DNA from: Membranipora membranacea
Taxonomy: Eukaryota > Bryozoa > Gymnolaemata > Cheilostomatida > Membraniporidae
DNA length: 60,000 nt
Reading direction: 5' to 3'
NCBI GenBank assembly: GCA_914767715.1
Contig: OU612072.1
Coordinates: 24,306,001-24,366,000, forward strand
Part shown: piece by piece, positions 24,085 to 35,984 of the stretch
Position numbering within the stretch: position 1 is the stretch's first letter
Layout: each line of letters begins with the position of its first letter
Notes under the pieces: model-generated
The model's database searches: none
The model's input: the letters and a program-made list of their open reading frames with translations, nothing else
What the model was told of the DNA's origin: nothing
Made by a program: the position numbers and the translations under genes

Positions 24085-24640
24085 CATAGAATTGTCTCCT
24101 TACTCCTATAAAGAAAACAACTCCTAGTCAGTTGTCTGTTCAAAATAAGCCTATAGGTATACATGCATTGCCACAAATTAGTTATTCATTAGAAAGTCTT
24201 CGAAATTACATAGCGATATTTCTTTGGAGACTTAAACAGGCAGTTGTTCTCGTACTCCCACCGGACTTTTTATGTGTAGAGTTTGTGAGGATAATGATGG
24301 TAGTCTCTGCTCTCTGATAAATCTGGTGTGTTATATTTAGTAACTACACTACAGGATATTAATGAGCCATTATCATCAGTTTGTCACTGTGAGTTAATCC
24401 TGGTAAGTGGGTTTGTGCTTGTCTAATCCTACGTAACAATTCACACCTGAGGTTTTGCGGTTTACCTTTGATCGATAGTTTGACCAGCACTGAAGGTGGT
24501 TGGCAGATTATCCTTTTTTTTTTGTACAGCAGGGAGATTGAGCAACCCAAGTCTGCTCTACAAGGAAATGTGACCTGATAAGCTCAGTTTCTTTATTGTT
24601 TTTAAAAATCCAGATAGTGCTCGAAAAAAAGAAAGGTTGA
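24085..24640. repeat. R1 repeat, left part (split by an insertion)
   Basis: Shares a fixed order of landmarks with other copies in the window: TAGAATTGTCTCC with AAAGAAAACAACTCCTAGTC, ATCATCAGTTTGTCACTG, TTAATCCTGGTAAGT, AGCAGGGAGATT, AAGGAAATGTGACCTGATAA, AAAAAAAGAAAGGTTGA. It stops abruptly at 24640 where the inverted-repeat element begins, and the continuation (GACGCCCTCATGACACAT...) resumes at 30301. Confidence 0.8.
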
Positions 24641-24770
24641 CTACGGAAGACGAGCAATGACAAATAATCATTTTTATTTTTCCCAAGAAAAAATTTGTGT
24701 GTCATCCCTCGGCTTCGCTATTTGCCCGGGCTATGTCAGGGAAAATTTTGATAATCAGCAGGTAAAAAAA
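24641..24770 (+). repeat. Left terminal inverted repeat
   Basis: Begins CTACGGAAGACGAGC and includes CCCTCGGCTTCGCTATTTGC. It matches the right end in reverse complement to about GCAGGTAAAA, after which similarity fades. Confidence 0.75.
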
Positions 24771-25894
24771 AGTTTGTCAGTATTCGGCTACACGAAGAGA
24801 GAGGGTAACTCCCAGTAAGGATGAATTATCCTAGCCTGAATAAGAGTTCTTATGCAATCGGTAACAGGTTTAGTGGGCGTGTCTTTTCTTGGCGGCTATA
24901 ACAAAGTCACTCAGTTCTCTGAAAGTTGACAATAGAATAGCAAAGCATCTCAATGTAGGTAGTAGTTATAGTCAAGCCTGAGCAGGATAAGCCAAGAAGA
25001 AGATGAGGAGCTGGGAGTTCTATGGATTATGCAAACCAAATATAATATGAGTATGATACTATATGGCTATCTATATATATGTGCTTGAAAGTAATGATCC
25101 GATCTGATGATTGCAATGAACGCCCTCCTCTTTCATTGTTCATTAAGGTAAGTACATGGGAGGTGCAAATCACCAATCCTCATGTGGACATGAAAAAATC
25201 CATTATTATGTGATGTGAGTAGTCAGTAATAATTGTAACTACAGTGTACAGGACTTAGTCACATACATGTAACCAACCTTGGTGTTTTGTATTGGTCATA
25301 TCAAGGAGTAGCCTGTTACTCCAGTCCTTAGCTTAGTCATATGTATGTGACTACACACATAGTAGATATATATTACATGATGATGATGATCGGAGTGAGT
25401 CACTGGAGCGATAATAATATTCAATATTGTGATTGACAATGATATTTATCCATCGGACTCTTGCAGAGGGTCACCTCCTTTGGAGCATAGCTATATGTAT
25501 TCTTATTTTGGTGGTGATGTGTCACTGCCGCTTCGAGGTCTGATTTCTTTCTTGTAACCAAACGGCACCTTTTTCTCATCTAACCTACAAATATACCAAC
25601 GTTGAGATATTGACAGCCTACATTACCAGACATCATCACTGTTATCTGCTTATCATCTGTCTCATGCTTTCCCCGAAAGACGGTCAGAGGATCCTTAAGT
25701 TAGTTAGAGTGCTCTGAAGCCATCAGCATGCGCCCCAACCATTAGCTACTCTGGCTGGCTGGCCAACATGAACTTGATCAGCTTGCATCATGATCTCGAT
25801 TCTCAACAGCTAATTGCTTAATCGTAACCAAATTTTGCGTGAATCACAAGCATAAAAATTTAACAGACAACTTTTTGTTATGTGAATCTTTCAG

Positions 25895-27162
25895 GTGGAA
25901 CTTGGGACTTGTAAAGATGGTAATGTTAATGACTGCCCTGATTTCCAGTCGACAGATGACATCACTATCATTGCCTCCATGAGGCCGCTGCTCTCTCATC
26001 AGCAGCAGACAATGGTAACAGCTTGTTTTACAAAATTTAGTTTTTAATTGATTGTTATGATACAAATTTGCAAAGCATGTATAGGTGTAGGCTTGATGTC
26101 ATCATGGATTGGATTAATATGAAAATCCATGCTGTCATCTTGCAGATCATTTACTATATAACACCTCTGTAATGTTACCTCAGAGTGAATACAAGGAGTA
26201 AGTGAAATCTATCCTGTTAGCTGGTCAATCTTTTTTCCTGTCTCTGCTACAGTTCAAACTCTCACACCCTCTCATCCTCGCTGTCGCATTGGTTAACTTG
26301 ATTATTTGTATATAGGCATAGCTGTTAAATCCATATTCTCGACAGGGTGGTGTAGTGGTTAGAATTTGAGAGTTGCAGGTTCAAATCCCAGTCACTACTC
26401 GTTCTGGTAAAGGAGGTGAGCTCTCCGGACAATAGCCTAGCTTGCCCACCCCAACTTTGAACAAGTGTGCACTGATTAAATGAGTTGTATCATTAATCTT
26501 ATGTAAGCATATTCTCATTGCCCCCCCCCCCCCCCCCCCCGAAAGTGGCAATGTATTGCAAAAAAAGTGAATATTATATATTTGACAGCTCTGATTTTTA
26601 CACACATGTGTCTCACAGCTGAAGATTAGATTAAATTTTATTTATAACTAGCAAAGTGATTATAAAAACTTGAAAACTGTTGAAGAGGCTGAATAAGATG
26701 CGGATTTATTACATGAAAAGCGACACCCCACTCCCCCAACATGACAATCTCGATAAGAGCTTTATCTGTTTATACTCTGTATGAGACACAGTGTCAAGGC
26801 CCCAATAAGAGGCACATGGTGTCTGAATCTCCCTACTTAGTTCATTGTTTAGTTCTTTGTTCTTATCTCAATTATTTTTCTTTGAAAAAATCCTTCCGCG
26901 TATGTCAACAGTCTAATCAATCAACACTCCCTTTTCCTGTGTTTTTGATCATCGTATTTTTGAATACCTCCCTACGCTCATTTAGCTGGGTATAATCTAA
27001 TATCAATTAGTTTTCTTTCAACAGAAACCTGCTAAATTAGCTGAAACTACAGCAAGGAGAAACCCATCCATCCATGCAAGCTCTTACCCTGCTGCCTCTT
27101 GTCCAGCAGCACCAGGAAACACCAAACAAGAACAGAAAGCAACCAGAGACTTAATCAGCTGA
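25895..27162 (+). CDS. Two candidate exons of an unknown protein inside the inverted-repeat element
   Basis: Exon A (25895-26014) is exactly 40 codons, with acceptor GAATCTTTCAG and donor ATG|GTAACA, and phase 0 at both ends. It contains VELGTCKDGNVNDC and DDITIIASMRPLLSHQQQ. Exon B (27025-27162) follows a strong acceptor (TTTTCTTTCAACAG), also starts in phase 0, encodes 45 residues (KPAKLAETTARRNPS...KQEQKATRDLIS) and ends TGA. The join is in frame and gives 85 residues, without the N-terminus. I recognise no family. A further piece near 27545-27630 (EQTGPQKQLENKLIKKFDQ, donor GCAG|GTTAGT) may be an alternative or later exon. It could be cargo of the element, a host exon captured by it, or chance. 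Confidence 0.4.
26345..26540 (+). repeat. tRNA-derived SINE-like head with C20 tract
   Basis: A-box-like GGTGTAGTGGTTAG and B-box-like GGTTCAAATCC stand in tRNA spacing. A ~120-bp body follows and ends at a run of 20 C (26521-26540). Confidence 0.6.
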
Positions 27163-27639
27163 AGAAATAGAACTCCTAACCAATTTCCACAGCAGGAATC
27201 AATGTTTGCAGAGGGTAAGGATACTGAGCTGAAAATTTATATGGGAGACTAATTTGTGGGCTCAAACTTTGCTTGGGTCACTGGAATTGAAATTCCATTT
27301 TCATTACCCTAACTGAAACAGTGTTGGGTTAGGTCAGGGTTTCAATGATGGAATGACATTTCCAGCAACCAAAGCAAACTATGCATTGAGCACTGAAACT
27401 AGTGTGTACTGTATACTCTCTGAAGCCTTATCATAATTCTTACTTTGCGATGTTTTATTATCAGGGTACAATGTGGTGTGTAGTGGTGAAATAGTTCAAC
27501 AGTGTTTATTCAAGGTTTCAAGAAGTACGACATACACTTATTTGACGCATATTATGCTGTTCTTTGAACCTGGAGCAAACAGGCCCACAAAAACAGCTGG
27601 AGAACAAGCTTATCAAAAAGTTTGACCAAGACAAAGCAG

Positions 27640-29097
27640 GTTAGTAATAGTATGATGGGTGTGCAATGATTGCGTATTGAAGCATCTTTTTAAAATAAAA
27701 ACAACTCTTAGCCCTGACATTCTGTCCATGCTATAAACATACAACTCCTATTTTTACACTATTCAGTCAATTCATTAGGACTTGGCAAAAATTCAAAACT
27801 TGGGAATTTGTCTTTGGTACTAGTACTACCCCTTGGTCATTTACAGATAAAATCTTGGGGACTGGGGCCTTCAGGTAATCTCTAAACACAGAGCGAATCA
27901 TAGAGATACTTATGTTTGTTTGCGATATTAATTAATTATATTAGCAAACTCAATCAGGGTGCTTGGTCACTGGGTGCAGGCCCCAGAGAACTGAGAATAA
28001 GGTTCATTGCGTAAGGCAGCCCTCGCACCCTGTATTGCTATGCCTAATCCTGCATATGCTCCCAAGATTGTCATTCTGTGAGAGTGCCATGAAATGGGGA
28101 CAGACTTGGAGGTTTTTTTTTAGAAGAGTTATGTATTGGGATTATTTTTCCACATTTCATTTTGAAAAATGACCACTGTGTGGAAGTTAACCTGATGTTG
28201 AACAGTGATGGTGAACTGAGGGTAATTCATCAATAGCGTGTAAATAGACTTGTATTTTCCTGTACTGTAACAATGTTTGTATGTGCCTCCATTTCAAAAA
28301 GTTCACAAATCAACAACCAGATTTATGAAACCTAAATTTGTTACAGTTAGAAAACACAGCAAGAACTCAATACTGTACTGTACTTATCTAAAGCACCGTC
28401 AAGCTTGGAGTTTCTGTGTCTGAAGTTTGCCATTGTTCAGCCAAAATTAACCATGTGAAGTGTGATTTATACCCAAAAACAAACATCATATACTCCAGGA
28501 AAATTCCATGATTTCATGAGTTTTATCACGTTGCATGTATTTATTGTTTAAGGTAGCACGGAAAAAGACATTGAATGTGATTGCTGGTGATTGCGGTCCT
28601 AAAAGAATGTTACCTGCAACTTTGCATTTTCACTAACAGGCCTTGTCCATTTAGGGTGCATCTATTTTCTGAGTGTATGTCACACTCGGCCAATGTATGT
28701 TTTGGATAAAATAAGTTTTAAAAACACAATTATTAGATGGTACTGCAATAAAATTTACAAACAGAAGCTCATCAATATTGGTTCCTTGTCTACTATTAAT
28801 GGCAATGTTTGTGGGTAGTAATTATACATACAAGGCCTTCAGTATAAGGCATACAATGATTGTATATCGATCAATTGTTTTTGTCAGGTTCTCACAACTT
28901 ATGTACCTGTTTATGTGAATTGTTATATCATTGACTACTCATTCATTCACTTTACTTCCTGAAGACATGACAATGAGTCCCTCTCACTCCTTGGATGCAC
29001 TGCCAAGTAGCAAATGGTGCTTTAACTTAACTTAATCTCTTTCGATTAAAATGGTGATGTAGCGGTATATCCCGTGTCTCTGCTAATAGTTGCATGA
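27640..29097. other. Interior of the element, no gene seen
   Basis: AT-rich, without a supported exon, tRNA or repeat on either strand. Confidence 0.4.
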
Positions 29098-29418
29098 CTA
29101 TGAGCCTTGAAGAAAATCTTTTTTTGGCTTTGGATCTCTCATGTTTTTGCTATTTTGAAGACTGAGTTGAGTAACATGTATCATATTTCGCAAAAGGTCT
29201 CTGTCTGTGCATGTTTTTGCTTCCATTGGTTGGCAGTTGGAGATCTCCATTCCTGTAAATTGTAAATAGTGTCCTGCTATATTTGAATCAAGCACCCTAT
29301 TCAGTTTGGTAACAGATTGCAGAAGAATACACTCTTGTTGACTGTACTTGGATTGGATTTTCCAAAGAAAGGGGAGATATAATGGCATCAGATCAGAAAA
29401 AAGGGTATGATGATACAC
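29098..29418 (-). CDS. 106-codon ORF, hypothetical
   Basis: Open frame ending TAG, containing SVTKLNRVLDSNIAGHYL and NMIHVTQLSLQNSKNM and ending with the basic PKPKKDFLQGS. Composition is mixed and plausible for a protein, but no motif, family or splice context supports it. It lies about 0.9 kb inside the right end of the inverted-repeat element, so it could be a relic of its coding region. Chance is a real alternative. Confidence 0.25.
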   Translation of the reverse strand: MYHHTLFSDLMPLYLPFLWKIQSKYSQQECILLQSVTKLNRVLDSNIAGHYLQFTGMEISNCQPMEAKTCTDRDLLRNMIHVTQLSLQNSKNMRDPKPKKDFLQGS

Positions 29419-30169
29419 CCAATGTTTAGTTCATTGATACACCATTCCATTGGTCTAAACAGCCGTTGCTATATCTGTGACCAAGCCCAAGGACTGAAAT
29501 TGACTAATTTCTTGATGTCACTGCTGAGGTGTGTACTACTCATCAAAAGTCATTGGATTGCACCTGCCAGTGTCCAATTTAAAATCTTGAAGGATGTTAT
29601 GCGGTTGATTTAATTGTCTGCTTGACAAAAGCAAGATGTAATCTGAGAACAGCGTAAAGATAAGCCACATATTACACTTCACATTTAAGCCACACCCACA
29701 GCAATTACATTATTCCGATTGAGTAATACTTAAATGACAGTCTATGAATTAGAGTTGTCCCCTTTTTGTGTGTAGACGAGGTGAGACATCATACTGACTC
29801 TCGTGATCTGACTGGGCATGTAGATCACTGATAAACTAGGCTATCATTACCACAAAGCAGGTGTCGTAAGGCTAAGTATGTATCATGCGTGACTTGAATT
29901 TGCGCATGTGCAAGAACAATGAGTTTAGTTTGGGTTCTGATTGCAACTTTGGAAAGGGGAAATGGGATATCCCCTGGATAAACTGTCAATCAAAATCAGC
30001 TAATAATGACAAGAGAGGATAACTATTGATAACAAATCCGCACGCTTTGGGAAGTATGTCACCAGAGCAGGTAGCCAATCAGATGGCTTCGGAATTCCGA
30101 GGCTCAATTTTGCAGAGATCAGCTCATGCCCAGAGCTGAGCATGCGCAGAATGGTGAGACATGTGAATT

Positions 30170-30299
30170 ATTTTACCTGCAGGTATACTAAATTTTATAT
30201 GTCATAGTCCGGGCAAATACCGAAGCCGAGGGATGACACAGAATTTTTTTCCTGTATAGAAAATAAAAAATTCTTTATGTCATCGTTCGTCTTCCGTAG
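30170..30299 (-). repeat. Right terminal inverted repeat
   Basis: Reverse complement of the left end. It contains CCGGGCAAATACCGAAGCCG, GAGGGATGACACAG and the terminal TCGTCTTCCGTAG. Confidence 0.75.
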
Positions 30300-30990
30300 T
30301 TGACGCCCTCATGACACATATGAATGATTCAAGATATAGCATTAACATTAATCTCATATACTAATTGTTTAAGAGTGGTCAATATGGAGAAATTCTTTCA
30401 GGATCAGAAGATAGAGAAAAACTTAACAATTTGCATCATCAATTTCATTCTCTGACATAGAATTGTCCCCCCTACTCATATAAAGAAAACAACTCCTAGT
30501 CAGTTGCCTGGTTAATGAATGCTTAGCTGTCATTAGAAAGTCTTCTGCATTACAAAGCAATTTGTCTTACCGGGAATTGAACAGACAGTTACTCTCAAAT
30601 TTGCTCTCTTCCAAAATGGACAAGCTATTTTTAGTTACTACACAGCAGGATATGAATGAGACATAATCATCAGTTTGTCACTGCTTGTAAAAATTAATCC
30701 TGGTAAGTGAGTTTGTACCTGTACTTATCTACTAAATAACTCTTATAATATGCAGTTCACCTACGATCAAAGGTTTGATCTGCGTTGAAAGTTGTTGGCG
30801 AATTGTTTTTTTTGCATAGCAGGGAGATTAAGCCACCAAAGCCTGCAGTACAAGGAATTGTGACCTGATAAGCTAAGTATCTACTTTCGTTTTTTGTTGG
30901 TAATTTTTTAACCCAGATAGCTCCAAGTAAAAAATGAAAGTTTGACCCACTGATGACACATTTGAGTGACTCAAGCATCCACAAAAAGGT
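30300..30990. repeat. R1 right part followed by a second R1 copy
   Basis: 30300-30440 completes the R1 copy interrupted at 24640 (TTGACGCCCTCATGACACAT, later GGATCAGAAGATAGAGAAA). A second copy starts at about 30455 with TAGAATTGTCCCCCCTACTC and runs through AAGGAATTGTGACCTGATAA to about 30990. Confidence 0.75.
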
Positions 30991-31039
30991 AAATATAATT
31001 TAATCCAATATTTATTTTTTTGATAACAGGTCTAATATT

Positions 31040-31300
31040 CAGTATGGTGTCGGTCTGGGTTCAGTCTATCAACACCACAAGATTACGACAGAGATACAAC
31101 AAGTTTTCTCTACCAGGTTCTTTAAAACAAAATTGTTGGTCATTAAGATGTTGCTGTCATTGCCCTTAAGATGCCACTAAGATGCCATGAGATTAACATT
31201 GCCACTAAGATGCCATGCCATTAAAGTGTCATTAAGATGCCATGTTGATTAATACTCAAGCACTTACTTTCCAATTCTTAGCTACTGAAGGAAGCAGAAT
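31040..31300. repeat. R2 repeat with small ATGCCA tandem array
   Basis: GGTCATTAAGAT...TTGATTAATACTCAAG is shared with about 22286-22330 and 34450-34500. Here it contains an extra local array of TAAGATGCCA units (31140-31245). Confidence 0.6.
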
Positions 31301-31325
31301 TTATGGTGACAAACAAAACATATCT

Positions 31326-31396
31326 AGCAGAGAGTGGTTTCGATTCACCGACCTCTGGGTTATGGGCCCAGCATGCTTCCACTGCGCCACTCTGCT
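31326..31396 (-). tRNA. Initiator tRNA-Met (CAT)-like gene, possibly decayed
   Basis: The minus strand reads AGCAGAGTGGCGCAGTGGAA, then CTGGGCCCATAACCCAG, and ends ATCGAAACCACTCTCTGCT. The 7-bp acceptor stem (AGCAGAG/CTCTGCT) and the 5-bp anticodon stem around CCATAA are intact, and the loop holds anticodon CAT. The D stem has one mismatch and the T stem one mismatch against the animal initiator tRNA. It starts with A and has A in the T loop as initiator tRNAs do. A shortened relative at 39,600 has similar flanks, so this may be one member of a duplicated, decaying family. Confidence 0.7.
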
Positions 31397-31530
31397 ATGT
31401 GTTTGAAGTCCACAGGCAGAAAATGGCGATCACTGATAATTTATCAGGCAAATACAATCGTGTTTCAGGACTTTCAGAGCTCTTTTCAAGTTTTCGGATG
31501 ACATCGATCAATTTCAGTCCGCAAAAGTTT

Positions 31531-31603
31531 TGGAGGTGCCGGGTATCGTTCCTGGTACCTCTCACATGCTAAGCAAGCGCTCTACCACTAGCCCTACGCT
31601 TCC
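31531..31603 (-). pseudogene. tRNA-Ala(AGC)-like pseudogene
   Basis: The minus strand holds TGGTAGAGCGCTTGCTTAGC with anticodon AGC, and the end CCGGCACCTCCA. The 5' acceptor strand (GGAAGCG) no longer pairs with CACCTCC and the T stem is mismatched. Confidence 0.65.
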
Positions 31604-32383
31604 AGTGAACGCCAATGAGTAGCTAAACACTGTGATATCGCACTAGGAATAGCCTACCATAAACACCTGTGGTTTCCCTAAGCCCAGGAAGTGCTATATG
31701 GGGGTAATAGTAAACAAATTTTCATGTATTGGGATGTTAGCCCCATTTCAATTTATGTTTTGCAACACTAAATGTTACTTGATACAAGGCATAAATTTCA
31801 TAATAATATTTTTTTGATATTCACCTGGCCGTTGTGTCTTTCAGATTATCCGCGACCAGCAAAAAAGCTAAAATCAGTGGCACAGCTTATCCGACCACCT
31901 TCCTTGTGTTAGATTGTACAGTAGACCCGATCTTCCTCCATGCAAAAAAGTGATATTGTCCTTTCCTTGTGTATAATAGTTAAATCAGGGGATTATGGGT
32001 AAGATTATCATTCATGGTGTAGAAATAGTTCACACATATATGAGTAAGAAAAGGAACAGAGTAAGAGATACTAAGCTGTGATTGATCTATAAAGTCCACA
32101 TGCACAGCTCTGAGATAAACTAACATAAACTGTAAATAAATATGCATATGCCTAAATAACAAATTTGTTCGAGCAAAGCATCTCAAGTTGTCTCCCAAAT
32201 AATAAGGATTGCTGAATTTGTTTCTGTCACCATTCACAACCATTTTTCAACCAAAGATATCTATATATCTCGTGCGCAACTTACAATACTGATTTCATCA
32301 CTTCGGAGGCTTCAAACCAGCTTGTGTTCAACTGAATCCTCAACTCTATCTTTGAGTAAACTCAAATACTACCCTAAAACTAT

Positions 32384-32456
32384 TGGAGGTACCGGGTATC
32401 GATCATGGTACCTCTCACATGCTAAGCTAGCGCTCTACCACTTGAGCTACACCCCC
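32384..32456 (-). tRNA. tRNA-Ala(AGC)-like sequence
   Basis: The minus strand starts GGGGGTGTAGCTCAAGTGGT and ends ACCTCCA. Acceptor stem (with G-U pairs) and D stem (GCTC/GAGC) are intact and the anticodon is AGC. The anticodon stem has one mismatch and the T stem two, and the B box is altered, so it is probably a pseudogene. Confidence 0.55.
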
Positions 32457-32856
32457 ATTGGATACCCAAAGCGAAGTTGAACACCATAACAACTCACTAG
32501 GTATGGTCTGCAATCAACACGTTTGAGTTCCCGGAGGTCCAGGATGTGCTAGTTGGGGGTTCCAAAAATTTGATTACTATTCTTAGATGCAGCCCATCAT
32601 ATATAATATTGAACTCACTCTGTTTCATCAATATCTTTATTTTTTATGGTTTATTTGACTGTTTGTGCGGTTCGCGAATAGAAAATTTTTTGAGATCATT
32701 TTCTTTGCCTCATTTTCATGTAGAGCTCCAGTCTAATTTTCTTTTCAATCTATTTTTGCTATTGTACCACATTTTTCCCAATCATTTCCAGGGCATCAAA
32801 CTTTCTGTTATATGGAGGAAAAAATAAAGCCTATTCTATCCTATCCTAGATTCCCA
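32457..32856. other. Spacer
   Basis: No gene. The stretch ends with AATAAAGCCTATTCTATCCT, which resembles the tail of a plus-strand LINE or SINE. Confidence 0.35.
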
Positions 32857-33445
32857 CAAACTGTTAGTCCTGCACTAGACTACCAGGCAAAACAGACTTC
32901 AGAAAACAATTACGTAGTTAGAAAGTTTGAGTAATTCTGATTGTGCCATCGGAGTGTCTTCCACTATTATTCATATATTTTTTGTTACTGAACAAATGAT
33001 ATATTTAATATAGAGCAAAATTAAATGTGACATGCACCAGCTGTGCAAGCTAACACCAGGAAACGTGACCTGATAAGCTGTCTTTCGGTAAAATAAGTTC
33101 AAAAATCCGATAGAGCTCGATAAAAAAAGAAAGATTGACGCACCAATGACACATCTGAATGACTCAAGCTTCACAATTATAGGTCAATGTCATAAATTAA
33201 TTGATTTAGCATGGTGACTGGTAAATATTGAGGGATACTGTCAAAATCAGACGATAGACAAAATGATACAACTAAGTGAATTCAAACTAAGACAATGTTG
33301 CACAGGTTATATTTCTGAAGTTAAATTATTATATACTGCACTCTACATTTAATATAATTGCCTTATTGACACCAAAAAAGAAAACAATATTTCAAACCTT
33401 AATTATCACATCCTGTGCCTTAGGGACTCACAGGGGATAGTCCAT
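32857..33445. repeat. R1-containing block, duplicated at 35985-36545
   Basis: Landmarks shared in order with the 36-kb copy: ACTGTTAGTC, AGGCAAAACAG, ATATATTTAATATAGAGCAA, CAGCTGTGCAAGCTAACACC, GTGACCTGATAAGCT, TTGACGCACCAATGACACAT, GCCTTATTGACACCAAAAAA, and CTTAATTATCA followed by TCCTGTGCC. The two copies are about 3.1 kb apart. Confidence 0.8.
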
Positions 33446-33469
33446 TTAGTGTCAAACTGACATATGAGG

Positions 33470-33550
33470 TGGCAATGTAGCCCATATGGTAGAATGCTCA
33501 ATTAGTATTTTGGAGGTACCTGGAGAGTTTGATACCTGGTACTTTTGAAG
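33470..33550 (+). pseudogene. tRNA-Ala-like relic
   Basis: ATGTAGCCCATATGGTAGAATGCTCAATTAG followed by TGATACCTGGTACTT preserves the outline of the AGC tRNA family with heavy decay. Confidence 0.4.
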
Positions 33551-34129
33551 TGATCCAAACAACAGTAAAATGCGTGGATATATTTTTTTTACATAGCATG
33601 AAGATTAAATTCCCCCCTTGGTCTGCGGTACAAGGTAAAATAAGGAAATGTGGTAGGATACTCTGTGTTACCCTTCTAGTTATGAGTTGAAGACAGTTTG
33701 AAACCAGATTTTGGCAAAAAAAGTGAAGCCATGATACATCTGGGTATAGAGTATAAAACTTGCAGGTTCCTCTCTATAAATTGAACAGAGCAGAAACACA
33801 ATTATATATGAATTGTATGTATATATAGGAAAAATAATACAGCAACAAAAAGATTTTAGCAACTGAATGTGTAGCGTACAATATAATATTTCCACCAAAC
33901 ATCAGCATCTCGGAGTAAAGTCACTGTTTTGTGTGTAATATGCTTTGAAAGTTAATGTGTAGCTTCACAGTTTAAGTCTCTATCTATTTTTAATCAATTA
34001 TTTTACTAGAGATTTTCAAGCATAAACCTAATACAAACAAAAATCTAGAATATTTTGATATTGATATTGATTGATATTGATTATTGATATAAAGCGAATC
34101 ACACCCTATTCTTTGCAGATCAAAGTATT

Positions 34130-34335
34130 GGGTTAAGAGTTTTTCTGCAGATAGCGCAGAGATTAAATACCACCCAGGTCTGCAGTAACAAGAGGAAATG
34201 TGACAGGATTAACCAGGTTACTACATTTGTTACTTTTTCATGTAATCCTTTAAAATCGGATGAATCTCAGTAAAAAATAGAAGATGACACATCAACGACG
34301 AAATTAAATGACTCAACTGGATTCCATGACAAGGT
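34130..34335. repeat. R1 copy, partial
   Basis: Contains CAGATAGCGCAGAGATTAAA, CCACCCAGGTCTGCAGTA, AGAGGAAATGTGACAGGATT and GATGACACATCAACGACG in R1 order. Confidence 0.65.
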
Positions 34336-35984
34336 AAATATCAATATACATGTAATGTGTCTTTTCATGCTCACTGAGAATATGATGAACCAGTCCCAGT
34401 TACATGACTGTGACCATTTTCTTCTGCCAAGTTAACTAGTGAGAAAATTTGTGATCATTAAGATAGACCATAGCTCTGACATTGATTAATACCTCAAGAG
34501 TTGCTTTCCAATTCTTTGCTACCAAATAGGTTGCGCAAAACATTATTTTTGCAGGCATCACCGAGAAGAAAATAGTCAATGTGTATGGGAAGGCTCTTAT
34601 AGCCAAGCACTTGCTGTTAAAACCAGATGGTCTTTGAAACGAAAATAGTTCAATTTTAGGTGAACATTTCGATAAAGCAGCCCATACATATGGACCACGT
34701 TGGTCCACGATGGAACTTTTGTCGCTCTAATGTAGATGTAGCATTCTTATTGTACACCTAGGTACTTCACAAATATGTATCTAATCGGAGTGAAATGAGG
34801 GGGGGGGGTTAGGACACAAATAACACATCAAATTTATTTTGTAACAACAACATCTGACTTCCATTGCTAGTTTAATTACACCCAATACTGCTGTAGACTA
34901 GAGCAGCCATGCTCAACCTCGGCCAAATCAGCCATTTCGGCCAAATTGGTCATTTTGTTCGGCCAAATGCACACTTATCACAGAAAAAAGTGGAGACACG
35001 CATTTTCACATCTTGTTCAAAAATTAAAAGTTGGAAGGAAATTCCTCAATATGGGAATTCCTACTTACCTTACTTACAGTGGTGTGTTCATAGGTAGGGC
35101 CACCACGTTTTCAGGAGTTCAATTTTGAATAAACCCCTAAAATTGCCATTATAGTTATGAATACACATTGACTATATTATGTTTTGCCAATAACAGTTGC
35201 CTGTTGTGTTATACATAGGGATTGTGAAGCAATAGCATGGATGTAGTTGTTTTATAATGGCAAATCTCTGCCTGTCATGAGGTTTATAGTTCATCAATAC
35301 ATCTAAGACTGAATAATGTGCGCTATCTTTCTGTGTCATTGCCCGCCTCAAAACATACCGATGGGCCAAATTTGAACAAAAAGCCTAGAAACATTGCATG
35401 TTCTGAATTAGTTGCAGAGAGGGGTTGAGCAAGTCAAAGTTCAATGTTGGCAAGTTTGTGAAATCTCATCCAAAAAGCCTTCTCTGTGGTGGCCGATAGA
35501 ATCAGAATTTTGGTGAAAAACTGCTCACACAAAAACAATTATTAAAACTATTAAATCAATTCATTGACAATATAACAGTATCACATATTTTTTCTAAGTG
35601 ATGAGCAGGTAATTCAAGATCTGGTACCTACCTCCTACGACTCCCTTGTGTACTTTGCGACCACCATTTTAAAATTTGACATATTTTACTGTTCACCCTC
35701 TTTCCATAATATGTTCACCAATTTTTTATCTCAGTAGGGACACAATGATATCCCTTCCTGTTACACTAAAATCCTTGGGCCAACTTCTTATCAATTTCCA
35801 TCTAAACAAGGGCTAAAATCCCTTAAAAACTACCTCTGATTTTTGAAAATTTTCTGGGTGAGGCCCCCCGTACCCGCCCCTGGCGGGAAGGTGCTGCAGC
35901 GCCCCTCCAGCATCAACCCTGCTTACTTAACATGATTATGACTTCATTTGCTATATCAACTTGGTTTGGCCAAACGATAGAGAG
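34336..35984. other. Spacer with an R2-like piece
   Basis: 34450-34620 resembles the R2 blocks at 22.3 and 31.2 kb (TTGATTAATACCTCAAG, TTGCGCAAAACATTATTTTTGC). A G-rich run lies at 34798-34808. The rest has no feature I can support; short plus frames at 34909-35128 look like chance. Confidence 0.4.

Larger units (their letters stand above)
24641..30299. mobile_element. 5.66-kb element with ~130-bp terminal inverted repeats, superfamily unassigned
   Basis: The left end (24641 to about 24770, starting CTACGGAAGACGA) is the inverted copy of the right end (about 30170-30299, ending TCGTCTTCCGTAG). Shared inner landmarks are the GGGATGACAC stretch, GAAGCCGAGGG, GGGCAAAT and GCAGGTAAAA. The element interrupts an R1 repeat: R1 runs to GGTTGA at 24640 and resumes with TTGACGCC at 30300, giving a TTGA duplication (GTTGAC if the outer base pair is counted as target). 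Intact R1 copies (about 33.1 and 36.3 kb) read straight through this point. No recognisable transposase lies inside. It carries a SINE, homopolymer runs and the exon pair 25895-27162. Confidence 0.72.

Noticed and set aside
31303-31572. 89-codon plus-strand ORF
   Set aside because: Crosses the initiator tRNA-Met-like and tRNA-Ala-like sequences; coding is implausible.
34798-34808. G run as possible G-quadruplex
   Set aside because: A single short run without the spaced G-tracts a quadruplex needs; the longer runs at 23793 and 26521 may be assembly-sensitive.
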